In this document: in pieces, positions 7,999 through 15,032 of the stretch
Layout of the letters: every line of letters starts with the position of its first letter
How positions within the stretch are numbered: the first letter of the stretch is position 1
Source: DASSWG01 sp041689995
Lineage (GTDB): Bacteria > Bacteroidota > Bacteroidia > Flavobacteriales > Flavobacteriaceae
Assembly: GCA_041689995.1 (NCBI GenBank)
Contig: JBDNFD010000011.1
Location: 1 to 20,960, forward strand
Reading direction: 5' to 3'
DNA: 20,960 nt
Made by a program: the position numbers and the translations under genes
Notes under the pieces: generated by a model
What the model saw: the letters and a program-made list of their open reading frames with translations, nothing else
The model's database searches: none
Told to the model about the DNA's origin: nothing

Positions 7999-8523
7999 TT
8001 AAAATTGGTTTATTTCTTTTTTCATGATCAATCCGGCAATCACGGAATAAATCAAAGCGAAAAATGCGCTCAGAGCCAACCAAAGCGCAGTCATTATCCA
8101 AGGATTTGTAAAAATTGGTGCATATTTCATGCCTTGATCTACCATTTCTTCGGTCATATTTGGGTTCTCTAACATTTTTTCGCGTGAAACTTCCAACATT
8201 TGATTGGCAAAATCTGGATCGATAACATAACTAAAAATCAAGTTATAAACTCCTAATACCAATGCGCTGATAATTCCGACAATCAGGCCACATTTGATGG
8301 CTTCACTTAGTTTGAGAAAGTTTCCATTTTTCTTTTTGAACTGGGAAATAGCATAAAAAATGGTTGCCAGAAAAATGACATAGAAAATATACATCGGCCA
8401 TTGTACCCCTTGTAATTGCATTCCGGTAACATACATGATCACCGAAACGAACACGAGGATAATACCCAAAATAACGCCGTAATTAATGCCGAATTTGCCG
8501 GGAGAAAGTTGTTGTGTTTCCAT
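7999..8523 (-). CDS. DUF4199 family membrane protein
   Basis: 174 aa counted from the ATG at 8523. Four hydrophobic segments are visible (about residues 12-33, 38-57, 72-95 and 140-168). A more upstream start at 8568 is open but would fall in the -7 promoter box, so 8523 is preferred. The loop between helices three and four is acidic and includes MLENPNMTEEMVDQGMKYAP, which resembles DUF4199 proteins of Flavobacteriia. Those proteins commonly lie next to a family 2 glycosyltransferase, as here. The function is unknown; a role alongside lipid-linked sugar transfer is only suggested by the operon. Confidence 0.8.
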   Translation of the reverse strand: METQQLSPGKFGINYGVILGIILVFVSVIMYVTGMQLQGVQWPMYIFYVIFLATIFYAISQFKKKNGNFLKLSEAIKCGLIVGIISALVLGVYNLIFSYVIDPDFANQMLEVSREKMLENPNMTEEMVDQGMKYAPIFTNPWIMTALWLALSAFFALIYSVIAGLIMKKEINQF

Positions 8524-8567
8524 AGAAATTGATTTGTTTTTTAAGATTCTTTCTTTTGATTGGTACA

Positions 8568-8601
8568 CAAAGATAACAAAACGTTACAATTTAAAACCAA
8601 A
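8568..8601 (-). promoter_or_regulatory. Promoter of the DUF4199-glycosyltransferase operon
   Basis: On the minus strand TTTG (8601-8598), a 22-nt spacer and TATCTTTG (8575-8568) match the Bacteroidota consensus. It is back-to-back with the rpmE2 promoter. Confidence 0.6.
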
Positions 8602-8623
8602 CCAGAATATTTTTAAATATCTG

Positions 8624-8654
8624 TTGCTTGTTTTGTTGAAGTTGCGTAAATTTG
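8624..8654 (+). promoter_or_regulatory. Promoter of rpmE2
   Basis: TTG (8624-8626), a 20-nt spacer and TAAATTTG (8647-8654) match the Bacteroidota -33/-7 consensus. The leader to the ATG at 8692 would be about 30 nt. Confidence 0.65.
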
Positions 8655-8691
8655 CAGCTCGAAAAAATCATAAGATTTAAAGTTTGTAGCG

Positions 8692-8970
8692 ATGAAAAAG
8701 GGAATCCATCCGGAAAATTATAGATTGGTAGCGTTTAAAGATATGTCGAACGAAGAAGTGTTCTTGACAAAATCCACTGCTCAAACCAAAGAAAACATTG
8801 AGGTTGATGGGAAAGAATATCCATTGATCAAATTAGAAATTTCGCGCACCTCGCATCCTTTTTATACCGGAAAAACGAAATTGATCGATACCGCAGGACG
8901 TATCGACAAATTCAAAAACCGTTATGCGAAGTTCAAAAAAGAGGAGCCAAAAGAAGAAAAATCGGAATAA
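8692..8970 (+). CDS. rpmE2: 50S ribosomal protein L31 type B (zinc-independent)
   Basis: 92 aa. The N-terminus MKKGIHPENYRLVAFKDMS and the C-terminal HPFYTGKTKLIDTAGRIDKF followed by FKNRYAK define L31. The CxxC zinc-binding cysteines of type A L31 are absent; the protein has no cysteine at all, which is the type B ('C minus') form. The C-terminal tail is a charged KKEEPKEEKSE extension. It is a component of the large subunit at the intersubunit bridge region. The gene is monocistronic, with its own promoter and a strong terminator at 9017-9055. In many bacteria type B L31 replaces type A under zinc limitation; in Bacteroidota it is generally the housekeeping copy. Confidence 0.95.
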   Translation: MKKGIHPENYRLVAFKDMSNEEVFLTKSTAQTKENIEVDGKEYPLIKLEISRTSHPFYTGKTKLIDTAGRIDKFKNRYAKFKKEEPKEEKSE

Positions 8971-9016
8971 CAAAAACGGATCTTTTCAAAAAGGTCAACT
9001 TTTTACAGTATAAAAT

Positions 9017-9055
9017 ACGGACGTTCATAAGTCATATGTAACGTCCGTTTTTTTT
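9017..9055 (+). terminator. Rho-independent terminator after rpmE2
   Basis: A 9-bp perfect stem (ACGGACGTT at 9017-9025 with AACGTCCGT at 9040-9048) is followed by seven Ts. It lies between the convergent rpmE2 and DUF2007 genes; the opposite strand has only a broken T run. Confidence 0.9.
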
Positions 9056-9061
9056 ATGGAA

Positions 9062-9304
9062 TTATTCTTCTTCTTCCGCAGGGAAAGTTTCTTCCACAAT
9101 TCTCATTGCTTCCGCATAATCTTTGTTTGCGACTAATATTTGAGCTTGGCCGGGCAATTCGCCAGCAAACCCGGAACGTAATCCAGATTGAAAGTCATTT
9201 TTTATTCGTGATGAAATTCCAGCTTCTTCAAAAATAGATTGAAGGTGCTGCACATTCACCTCAAATCCCAAATAAACGCTTTTATAGTCTTCATTTGTTT
9301 CCAT
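9062..9304 (-). CDS. DUF2007 family protein (putative signal-transducing protein)
   Basis: 80 aa, soluble, no signal peptide. Contains the DUF2007 pattern of a beta-alpha-beta unit: VYLGFEVNVQHLQSIFEEAGI followed by a loop with a GELPGQAQILVANKDYAEA segment and an acidic tail ending in EEEE. Small proteins of this family contain a PII-like/ferredoxin-like fold, and their biochemical role is unknown. It is convergent with rpmE2 and shares the terminator region. The 45-aa gene upstream is on the same strand, 164 nt away. Only a weak -7-like TACTTTTA is seen in front of it. Confidence 0.8.
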   Translation of the reverse strand: METNEDYKSVYLGFEVNVQHLQSIFEEAGISSRIKNDFQSGLRSGFAGELPGQAQILVANKDYAEAMRIVEETFPAEEEE

Positions 9305-9468
9305 TTGGTATATTTTTTTGTTCTAAAAGTACCTATATTTTGCGAATAAAACGGCTAAAATAAACTTAAAAAACCGCAGAAAATTCTTTTCTAATCATTC
9401 TAATTAGTCAGTTTCAAAGTCCTGTGCTTTTCTGGCACTAATGCCATAGATATTTTCAAAGAAAACAA

Positions 9469-9606
9469 CTACGATTTAGATTTCTCAGAATTAGTGGTTT
9501 TTTTTGGCAATTGTTCTTCATTGGCATCCCGTTTTGTAAAAAAACCAGTAATGTCCAATGTGTTTTTTTCGTCTTCGGACTCGTCTTTTTTCTTTGTGCT
9601 TAACAT
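9469..9606 (-). CDS. Small hypothetical protein, 45 aa
   Basis: The frame runs from the ATG at 9606 (MLSTKKKDESEDEKNTLDIT) through GFFTKRDANEEQLPKK to a TAG at 9469. It is hydrophilic with clustered Lys, Asp and Glu, has no signal peptide or membrane segment, and contains a single hydrophobic island LDITGFF. A good -7 box (TATCTTTG on the minus strand) lies 21 nt before the start. I do not recognise the family. Support for it being real is the promoter, the clean start and the protein-like composition; it is too short for codon statistics. The remaining DNA between 9307 and 9468 and between 9654 and 9724 shows no gene. Confidence 0.5.
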   Translation of the reverse strand: MLSTKKKDESEDEKNTLDITGFFTKRDANEEQLPKKTTNSEKSKS

Positions 9607-9626
9607 TTCTTTCTTGTTTTGTTTCA

Positions 9627-9653
9627 CAAAGATAAGAAAGGTATTTTTTGCAA
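9627..9653 (-). promoter_or_regulatory. Promoter of the 45-aa protein gene
   Basis: On the minus strand TTG (9653-9651), a 16-nt spacer and TATCTTTG (9634-9627). The -7 box is ideal; the spacer is slightly short. Confidence 0.5.
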
Positions 9654-9724
9654 GATGAATATTATGAGAGTAATTTCAAAAGCATAATTTAAGACTGTCT
9701 ATTATGTTTTCCTCAAAAAGAGAA

Positions 9725-9753
9725 TTGCTATTTTTTTTTTTTTTGTAGATTAG
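9725..9753 (+). promoter_or_regulatory. Possible M1 peptidase promoter with a T14 tract in its spacer
   Basis: TTG (9725-9727), an 18-nt spacer containing 14 consecutive Ts (9731-9744), then TAGATTAG (9746-9753), one mismatch from TAnnTTTG. The leader to the ATG at 9782 would be about 20 nt. Confidence 0.4.
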
Positions 9754-9781
9754 CAAACCTTAAAATCAAATCTTTAAATAA

Positions 9782-11761
9782 ATGAAACGTTTATCAATGA
9801 CGCTTTTTGCGTTTCTGGCATTTACAATCTTCTGCCCACAATTCATTTTTGCACAATCGAATAATGAAAAAAAACAAGATTCGGAAAGACCTTTTCCGTC
9901 CACTTTTGAAAACAATCAGGCAATTTTTACTGATTTTCTGTACCGCAGGGGAAATGTATATCGGACCGCTTCAGGAAAACCGGGACCGGAATATTGGCAA
10001 AATTATGCCGATTACCAAATTGAGGCAAGTTTGGATGATGTGCAACACACGTTGACCGGGAAAGTCACCATTACTTACACAAACAATTCCCCGGAAAAAT
10101 TAGATTTTATTTGGCTGCAAATGGAGCAAAACCGGTTTACCGAAAATTCACGGGGAACCATGACTACGCCGATTGGCGGAAATCGATACAGCGGCGACAT
10201 TTATGGCGGATATGAAATTAGTAATTTGTCAACCGACGTAAACGGTAAAACCTCCTCGGAACATACTATAACTGATACGCGGATGCAAGTAATTTTGGCC
10301 GAACCTTTGGAGGCAAATGGCGGAGTCGCAACAATAACAATGAATTTCAAATTCAAGATTCCGGAAATGGGGATGGACCGAATGGGCCGGCTTGAGCGCG
10401 ACCAAGGAACGGTATATTCCCTCGCACAATGGTATCCAAAAGTAGCAGTTTTTGATGACATTAATGGTTGGAATATCTTGCCGTATCTTGGTGCAGGGGA
10501 ATTTTATTTGGAATATGGTAATTTTGATTACAAAATCACCGCACCTTATGATCATATTGTGGTGGGTTCCGGAACCTTGATGAACCCAGAAGATGTATTG
10601 ACAAAAACACAATTGGATCGTCTAGAGGAAGCTTCAAAAAGTGATAAAACGGTTTTTATTTTAGAACCGAAGGAAGTAGGAAAGGCGTCTTCCCGTCCCA
10701 CGAAAAAAGGCACATTGACTTGGCATTTCAAAATGGAAAATACCCGCGATGTTGCTTTTGCATCTTCCAAAGCTTTTATTTGGGATGCTGCAAAAATAAA
10801 TCTTCCAAGTGGTGCGGATTGTTTAGCACAATCGGTTTATTCCAAAGAAAGTGCCGGCCAGCAGGCTTGGGGTCGTTCTACTGAATATACGAAAGCTTCT
10901 ATCGAATTTTATTCAAAAAATTATTATGAATATCCTTATCGTAATGCTATTAATGTGGCGTCTCATGTTGGCGGAATGGAATATCCCGGTATCGTTTTTT
11001 GTGGTTGGAAGGCGAAAGGTCAAGGTTTATGGGGCGTAACCGACCACGAATTTGGTCATATTTGGTTCCCGATGATCGTGGGATCCAATGAACGAAAATT
11101 TCCTTGGATGGATGAAGGTTTCAATACGTTCATTAACCATTACAGCACATTGGCTTTTAACGATGGCGAGTATGCTTCGCGTGTGAGAATGGACAGATTG
11201 GTAGGTTACATGACATCTTCGGATCGGGAAGCTATCAGCACTTATCCAGATTTAGTAAATCTGAGTCATTTGGGCTACACCGGTTATTATAAACCGGCGG
11301 TGGGAATGATCCTTTTGCGCGAATATATTTTAGGGCCGGAACGCTTTGATCGTGCTTTTCATTCCTATATAAAAACTTGGGCGTACAAACATCCACAGCC
11401 CACCGATTTTTTCAATCATATGGAAAATGCTGCGGGAGAAGAGCTTTCTTGGTTTTGGAGAGGTTGGTTCTATACCAATGAAAATATAGATATAGGAATT
11501 GACGATGTTAAAGCCGACAAAGATGGATATATAATTACGGTTTCCAATAACGGCGGAATTCCGTTGCCGGTGGTTCTAAAAATAAATTATCAGGACGGAA
11601 GTTCTCAAATGTTGAATATGCCAGTGGAAATCTGGATGCGAGACAATGTTTGGGATCATTTGCTGGAAACGGACAAAAAAATCAAAGAAGTCATTTTTGA
11701 TCCACAAGGAATTGTTCCAGATATGAACAGCGCCAATAATACTTGGAAAGCCACAAAATAA
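9782..11761 (+). CDS. Secreted M1-family zinc metallopeptidase
   Basis: 659 aa. A signal peptide covers about residues 1-24 (ending FIFAQ), so the enzyme is exported. The M1 catalytic site is intact: the GGME substrate-recognition motif at 397-400 (equivalent to GAMEN), the zinc motif HEFGH at 422-426, and the third zinc ligand Glu445 in WMDEGF, spaced HExxH-X18-E as in the family. The region before it is an aminopeptidase-N-like beta domain, and a short C-terminal domain (about 565-655) carries the sequence ISNNGGIPLPVVLKI-like strands (here VSNNGGIPLPVVLKI). Probably an aminopeptidase that helps degrade proteins for nutrition. No type IX secretion C-terminal domain is evident. The gene is monocistronic, with its own terminator. 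Confidence 0.92.
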   Translation: MKRLSMTLFAFLAFTIFCPQFIFAQSNNEKKQDSERPFPSTFENNQAIFTDFLYRRGNVYRTASGKPGPEYWQNYADYQIEASLDDVQHTLTGKVTITYTNNSPEKLDFIWLQMEQNRFTENSRGTMTTPIGGNRYSGDIYGGYEISNLSTDVNGKTSSEHTITDTRMQVILAEPLEANGGVATITMNFKFKIPEMGMDRMGRLERDQGTVYSLAQWYPKVAVFDDINGWNILPYLGAGEFYLEYGNFDYKITAPYDHIVVGSGTLMNPEDVLTKTQLDRLEEASKSDKTVFILEPKEVGKASSRPTKKGTLTWHFKMENTRDVAFASSKAFIWDAAKINLPSGADCLAQSVYSKESAGQQAWGRSTEYTKASIEFYSKNYYEYPYRNAINVASHVGGMEYPGIVFCGWKAKGQGLWGVTDHEFGHIWFPMIVGSNERKFPWMDEGFNTFINHYSTLAFNDGEYASRVRMDRLVGYMTSSDREAISTYPDLVNLSHLGYTGYYKPAVGMILLREYILGPERFDRAFHSYIKTWAYKHPQPTDFFNHMENAAGEELSWFWRGWFYTNENIDIGIDDVKADKDGYIITVSNNGGIPLPVVLKINYQDGSSQMLNMPVEIWMRDNVWDHLLETDKKIKEVIFDPQGIVPDMNSANNTWKATK

Positions 11762-11784
11762 AAGCCATTTCCTTAAATTATTTC

Positions 11785-11810
11785 AGGTCGTCCGTTGGGC
11801 GGCCTTTTTT
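11785..11810 (+). terminator. Rho-independent terminator after the M1 peptidase
   Basis: A 9-bp stem with two G-T pairs (AGGTCGTCC at 11785-11793 with GGGCGGCCT at 11797-11805), a 3-nt loop, then five further Ts. Confidence 0.85.
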
Positions 11811-11883
11811 ATTTGGAATGAATCATCCCTTTTTTTGTTTTTCCTTAACGTCCTAAAAGTTTCGGCTGTCGTACCTTTATAAT

Positions 11884-12422
11884 ATGAAGGAACCTGCCGA
11901 AAGAAATAAGATTTGGGCCATCGGACATTCTACCAGAACTTGGGAAGAATTCCTAAAACTATTACAATCTTTTGATATAGAAATCTTAGTTGATGTTCGG
12001 AGCTATCCCGGTTCCCGGAAATTCCCGCAATTCAATAAGGAAAATATGGAGGAAGAATTACCAAAAAATAAAATTCGTTATGAACTACTTAAAAAATTGG
12101 GTGTTAGACGAAAATCAAATCCTGATTCTACCAATACCGTTTGGCGACATCCATCTTTCCGAAGTTATGCCGATTATATGGAAACGGAAGAATTCAGGGA
12201 GGGAATTGAAGAATCAGAGAAATTGCCATTAAATCCCGAGTGGCTTATATGTGTTCCGAAGCGGTGTGGTGGCGTTGCCATCGTTCGATGATCTCCGATT
12301 ATTTGAAAGTGAAAGGTTGGGAAGTGCTTCATATTATGGGAAAAGAAAAAATCACGGAACATCCTTTTACCGCCCCCGCAAAAGCAGTTGAAGGAAAATT
12401 GGAATATGGTGCCGAAGAATAG
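11884..12422 (+). pseudogene. DUF488 family gene with a one-base frameshift
   Basis: The first frame gives IWAIGHSTRTWEEFLKLL and LVDVRSYPGSRKFPQFN, the N-terminal hallmarks of DUF488, through to LPLNPEW at about codon 119. From there homology continues one frame over with VAYMCSEAVWWRCHRSMISD and GWEVLHIMGK and ends at 12422. The switch point is the two bases after the CCC at 12235-12237: one base is missing between CCC and GTG. Joined, the product would be about 179 aa, normal for the family. The conserved Cys and WWRCHR motif are in the shifted part, so the truncated product lacks them. The family's function is poorly known. A slippery heptamer is not visible, so programmed frameshifting is unlikely; a mutation or sequencing error is favoured. 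Confidence 0.85.
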
Positions 12423-12468
12423 GAAAAATTTCCTATTCTTGCTAAATTATTTGTCCAAATATGATTCT

Positions 12469-12855
12469 ATGAAAACAAAATTGATAATGACTTCGAGCGC
12501 GGTATTGCTCGGTTTATGTGGGATTATTCTGACTTTTCTTCCTGTTGAGATTTTGAATTTACTAAATCTACAAACCGATCGATCGCTTCAGTTGATCCTG
12601 CAAATTTTGGGCGCCCTTTATTTCGGGTTTGCGATGCTGAACTGGATGTTGAAATCGAGCCGTATTGGGGGTATTTACAATCGGCCAATTGCGGTCGCCA
12701 ATTTTTCCCATTTTATGATCGCGGGACTTGCACTAATAAAGGCTGTTTTTGCAATGTCAGAACTTCCAAGAGCTTTATGGATTTTAGCCGTGGTTTATTT
12801 GATTTTCGCCATTGCTTTTGGAATAATTCTTTTTCGGCATCCGAAGGAGGAATAA
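12469..12855 (+). CDS. Small four-helix membrane protein of unknown function
   Basis: 128 aa from the ATG at 12469. The frame is open further upstream to 12388, but those codons overlap the end of the DUF488 gene and MKTKLIMTSSAVLLGLCG is the natural start of a membrane protein. Four hydrophobic helices are visible (about residues 6-26, 42-62, 78-97 and 103-122), with the motif SRIGGIYNRP in the loop between helices two and three and a short charged C-terminus. I do not recognise a named family. It lies 46 nt after the DUF488 gene on the same strand and could be co-transcribed with it. It is convergent with the DUF1989 gene, with only 6 nt between the two stops. Confidence 0.72.
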   Translation: MKTKLIMTSSAVLLGLCGIILTFLPVEILNLLNLQTDRSLQLILQILGALYFGFAMLNWMLKSSRIGGIYNRPIAVANFSHFMIAGLALIKAVFAMSELPRALWILAVVYLIFAIAFGIILFRHPKEE

Positions 12856-12861
12856 TTCACT

Positions 12862-13440
12862 TCAAAAAATTTCATAATGAATAGGCTTGAAACTGCCGTT
12901 GTTGCTATCTTCAGCCGAACAAGCGGTGAGACCTACGATTAGGTCCATTTTTGCTTCAAACAAAACAAAATCACCGGCTTTGCTCATTGGGGCTTCCACG
13001 CTAAGTTTTCCGTTTGGTTGAAACTGGACGTTCATAAAAATGTTGAAGGCGGTGGGAATATCGTCTGGTTTAATATCGAATTTCTTCAAATTAATGTGTA
13101 GATTTTCAAAACAACTGGGGTGATATTCTGGATTTTCATACATAATTTGAAAAGTTTCTGGGCTGCAAGGAGCGAGCAAAAAATCGTTTCTTCCGTTTGT
13201 GTCTTCCAAGATTTCCATCATTTTACTACTTCGATTGCTCCATATAAAATTTCCTTTTGTAATTAGAATGGTTTCTTCAAAATCCAAGGTTTTTCCCGAC
13301 GAAATTTTTTCCCGAATGTCGTCCGCGTTGAACAAAACCATATCGCTGACTTGTTCACCTTTCGGATCGATTACTTTTAAACGCTGTCCTTTTTTTAGCC
13401 TAAAAGCCGTTCCTGTTTGTTTTTCAATTATTTTTTCCAT
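12862..13440 (-). CDS. DUF1989 / urea carboxylase-associated family protein
   Basis: 192 aa. Family hallmarks are VIDPKGEQVSDMVLFNADD (about 23-41), the Cys92 motif APCSPETF, YHPSCFENL with His107 and Cys110, DIPTAFNIFMNV (127-138), GDFVLFEAKMDL and Cys174 in LTACSAED. The three cysteines and the histidine are probably metal ligands, as inferred from their conservation in the family. Characterised members are the CgdA and CgdB subunits of carboxyguanidine deiminase in guanidine breakdown; many others are uncharacterised. Only one subunit-like gene is present here and no carboxylase gene is in the window, so the guanidine pathway itself cannot be claimed. Its start overlaps the end of the PaiB-like gene by 17 nt, so the two are tightly coupled. 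Confidence 0.85.
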   Translation of the reverse strand: MEKIIEKQTGTAFRLKKGQRLKVIDPKGEQVSDMVLFNADDIREKISSGKTLDFEETILITKGNFIWSNRSSKMMEILEDTNGRNDFLLAPCSPETFQIMYENPEYHPSCFENLHINLKKFDIKPDDIPTAFNIFMNVQFQPNGKLSVEAPMSKAGDFVLFEAKMDLIVGLTACSAEDSNNGSFKPIHYEIF

Positions 13441-14044
13441 TTTCTTTTTTAATATTTTGAGAAACTTCTTTTGCCAACTGATTATCTTGTTCTGATAAAT
13501 GCCTGGTAACGGAATCTATATCTTCCTTTTCAAATCCTTGATGAAATTTTGCGATCGCTTGAATTTTGGTCGGATTGCACCAAAATCCGGTGATTTGCGG
13601 TAAATTTTCCTTTAAGATTTCTGTTGGAATGTCGTGATAGAAAAGTGGTTTTTTTTGTTTTTTTTCAAAACGGGAAACTAGTTTTGTTAAACTTTCTTCG
13701 AGTTCATCTTTCGATTGTACTAATAATTCAACGTTAATATGAACCGCGGAATAATCCCAAGTGCTGACTTCTTTTTTTTGGTACCAAGAGGAAGAAACAT
13801 AAGCCTGTGGTCCTTGGAATATAAGCAAAGCTTCGGTTCCGTTTTTCAGGTGCGAATATTGTTGGTTGTTATAAGCGATATGCCCGAAAAGCCTGAAATC
13901 TTCAGCTGTTCCTTGCATAAGAATGGGAATGTGTGTCGCCAATAATTCATTTCCATGGATGATCAAAATGGCAAAAGGATGATTTTGGATGAACTCAAAA
14001 ATATATTGCCGATCGGTTTTTAAATATTTTTTCTGTCGATACAT
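13424..14044 (-). CDS. PaiB-like FMN-binding split-barrel protein
   Basis: 206 aa. The N-terminus MYRQKKYLKTDRQYIFEFIQ, the ATHIPIL motif near residue 36, FGHIAYNNQQYSHL, LIFQGPQAYVSSSWY and VSTWDYSAVHI in the middle match the PaiB family, annotated as 'FMN-binding negative transcriptional regulator'. Bacillus PaiB was described with a role in repressing sporulation and protease genes, and it sits with PaiA, a polyamine acetyltransferase. The fold is a flavin-reductase-like split barrel, so an enzymatic role is also possible. No helix-turn-helix is visible. It overlaps the DUF1989 gene by 17 nt and follows the YqcI/YcgG gene, with 117 nt and a hairpin between them. Confidence 0.88.
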   Translation of the reverse strand: MYRQKKYLKTDRQYIFEFIQNHPFAILIIHGNELLATHIPILMQGTAEDFRLFGHIAYNNQQYSHLKNGTEALLIFQGPQAYVSSSWYQKKEVSTWDYSAVHINVELLVQSKDELEESLTKLVSRFEKKQKKPLFYHDIPTEILKENLPQITGFWCNPTKIQAIAKFHQGFEKEDIDSVTRHLSEQDNQLAKEVSQNIKKENGKNN

Positions 14045-14078
14045 GCGAATCGCGGATTATGAAAAGTAGGATCAATGT

Positions 14079-14086
14079 CAAAATTA
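14079..14086 (-). promoter_or_regulatory. Possible -7 box for the PaiB-DUF1989 pair
   Basis: On the minus strand this reads TAATTTTG, matching TAnnTTTG. It lies 34 nt before the PaiB ATG. No clear -33 TTG is seen, so this is tentative. Confidence 0.35.
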
Positions 14087-14117
14087 CGGATTTTTCGAAT
14101 TGTTCCGTCTTTTTGTT

Positions 14118-14157
14118 AAACCTAACAGGTTTTTCAAAACCTGTTAGGTTTTTTTTT
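14118..14157 (+). terminator. Perfect 16-bp hairpin with T run
   Basis: AAACCTAACAGGTTTT (14118-14133) and AAAACCTGTTAGGTTT (14136-14151) form a perfect inverted repeat with a 2-nt loop. On the plus strand a T run continues to 14157, giving a terminator shape; on the minus strand only about three Ts follow. Both flanking genes are on the minus strand, so the T run is on the 'wrong' side. Similar CCTAACAGG hairpins are frequent in Flavobacteriia as I recall, so this could also be a dispersed repeat. Confidence 0.7.
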
Positions 14158-14161
14158 AATT

Positions 14162-14842
14162 TCAATGATGAAAAGGGCATTTCCATTCTTCGCCCACTTT
14201 TCTGCCACTATATTGTTTTGCTTCGCTTTCTTCCCCAAAATCTTCCAGCATGGGATTCATGTTTCCTTGCAATTTTTTATCGCGCTGTCTGATTTTATCT
14301 CGAACTTTATGATATACGCCCATTTCGCGCAATTTCTCAAATTGGTTATGCATATTGAAAACCAGTGCTGGATAAGGACTTTGCCTCGCTTCTCGGGAAC
14401 TATTTGGATGCATCCCGACAATATAAAATGCTTTTCTGGCCAAACTGAAACTGAAATTATCATTTTCTGGATCGCTGCTTACCGCCTCGTCCCACAGCAT
14501 TTCGTCAATTTCGTGCAAAAACTGTAGCTGTTTCCATAAAATTAGCTCGAATTTTTTTTCATCAAATTGTTTTTCATTGGGGAAAGTGGCGATAAACGAA
14601 AAGAATTCCTTGGATTCAAAGTTATAAGTTGAAAGATAGATTTTCAAATCTCTCAAGATTTCTATGGCAGCTTTGCGTGAACCGAAATTTTCATAAGAAT
14701 GCAAATCATAATTATCCATTGTAAAAACCGTCTGCGCCATTACACAAGGATGGTTTTTTCCCAAGATGAATTTTGAAAATTCGGCCTTGGGGTTCGTGCT
14801 ATTTCTTGATTTCTTTAGCTTTATTTCGATACTGGGTTCCAT
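14162..14842 (-). CDS. YqcI/YcgG family protein, GntA-like haem-dependent N-hydroxylase relative
   Basis: 226 aa. Family signatures run the length of the protein: HPC at 31-33, AAIEILRDL near 58-66, FFSFIATFP, LLW-type LILWKQLQFLHEID, the block FSFSLARKAFYIVGMHPNSS (130-149), PALVFNMHNQFEKLR, NPMLEDFG (196-203), SEAKQYSGR (206-214) and the C-terminal WKCPFHH. This matches the YqcI/YcgG family, in which GntA was shown to be a haem-dependent N-hydroxylase of a guanidino group in guanitoxin biosynthesis. The actual substrate here is unknown. The window shows no other guanitoxin gene. It is first in a minus-strand run with the PaiB-like and DUF1989 genes. No cofactor-binding residue can be assigned with certainty from the sequence. 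Confidence 0.85.
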   Translation of the reverse strand: MEPSIEIKLKKSRNSTNPKAEFSKFILGKNHPCVMAQTVFTMDNYDLHSYENFGSRKAAIEILRDLKIYLSTYNFESKEFFSFIATFPNEKQFDEKKFELILWKQLQFLHEIDEMLWDEAVSSDPENDNFSFSLARKAFYIVGMHPNSSREARQSPYPALVFNMHNQFEKLREMGVYHKVRDKIRQRDKKLQGNMNPMLEDFGEESEAKQYSGRKVGEEWKCPFHH

Positions 14843-14921
14843 GTTTTTTTTATAAAACTACTCAAACTATTTCGATCGATTTTATTATTTAGGAAATCCC
14901 TAAGGCATATTTAAGAATGAT

Positions 14922-15032
14922 TTATGAATTATCACTATCTTGAAGTAGAATTTCCTTCACGCTTAAATTATTGTGCGCCAATTGATTTGCGTTTTTATAA
15001 TCCAGAATCATATAAGATTCGAGATTCACCAT
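14922..15032 (-). CDS. Possible 36-aa ORF overlapping the end of ligD
   Basis: From an ATG at 15032, inside the last codons of the ligD frame, this reads MVNLESYMILDYKNANQLAH and ends at a TAA at 14922. Composition is protein-like and the 7-nt overlap suggests translational coupling. It is short and I recognise no family, so it may be chance. The rest of 14843-15025 shows no gene, promoter consensus or terminator. Confidence 0.3.
   Translation of the reverse strand: MVNLESYMILDYKNANQLAHNNLSVKEILLQDSDNS

Noticed and set aside
10201..10770. Minus-strand frames within the M1 peptidase gene
   Set aside because: They are antisense shadows of a gene with intact catalytic motifs and have no start context.
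11872..11879. TACCTTTA as a -7 box for the DUF488 gene
   Set aside because: It differs from TAnnTTTG in the final base, has no TTG at -33 and lies only 4 nt before the ATG; too weak to call.
12240..12422. Independent 60-residue protein after DUF488
   Set aside because: It contains the conserved C-terminal DUF488 motifs and continues the upstream gene after a one-base shift.
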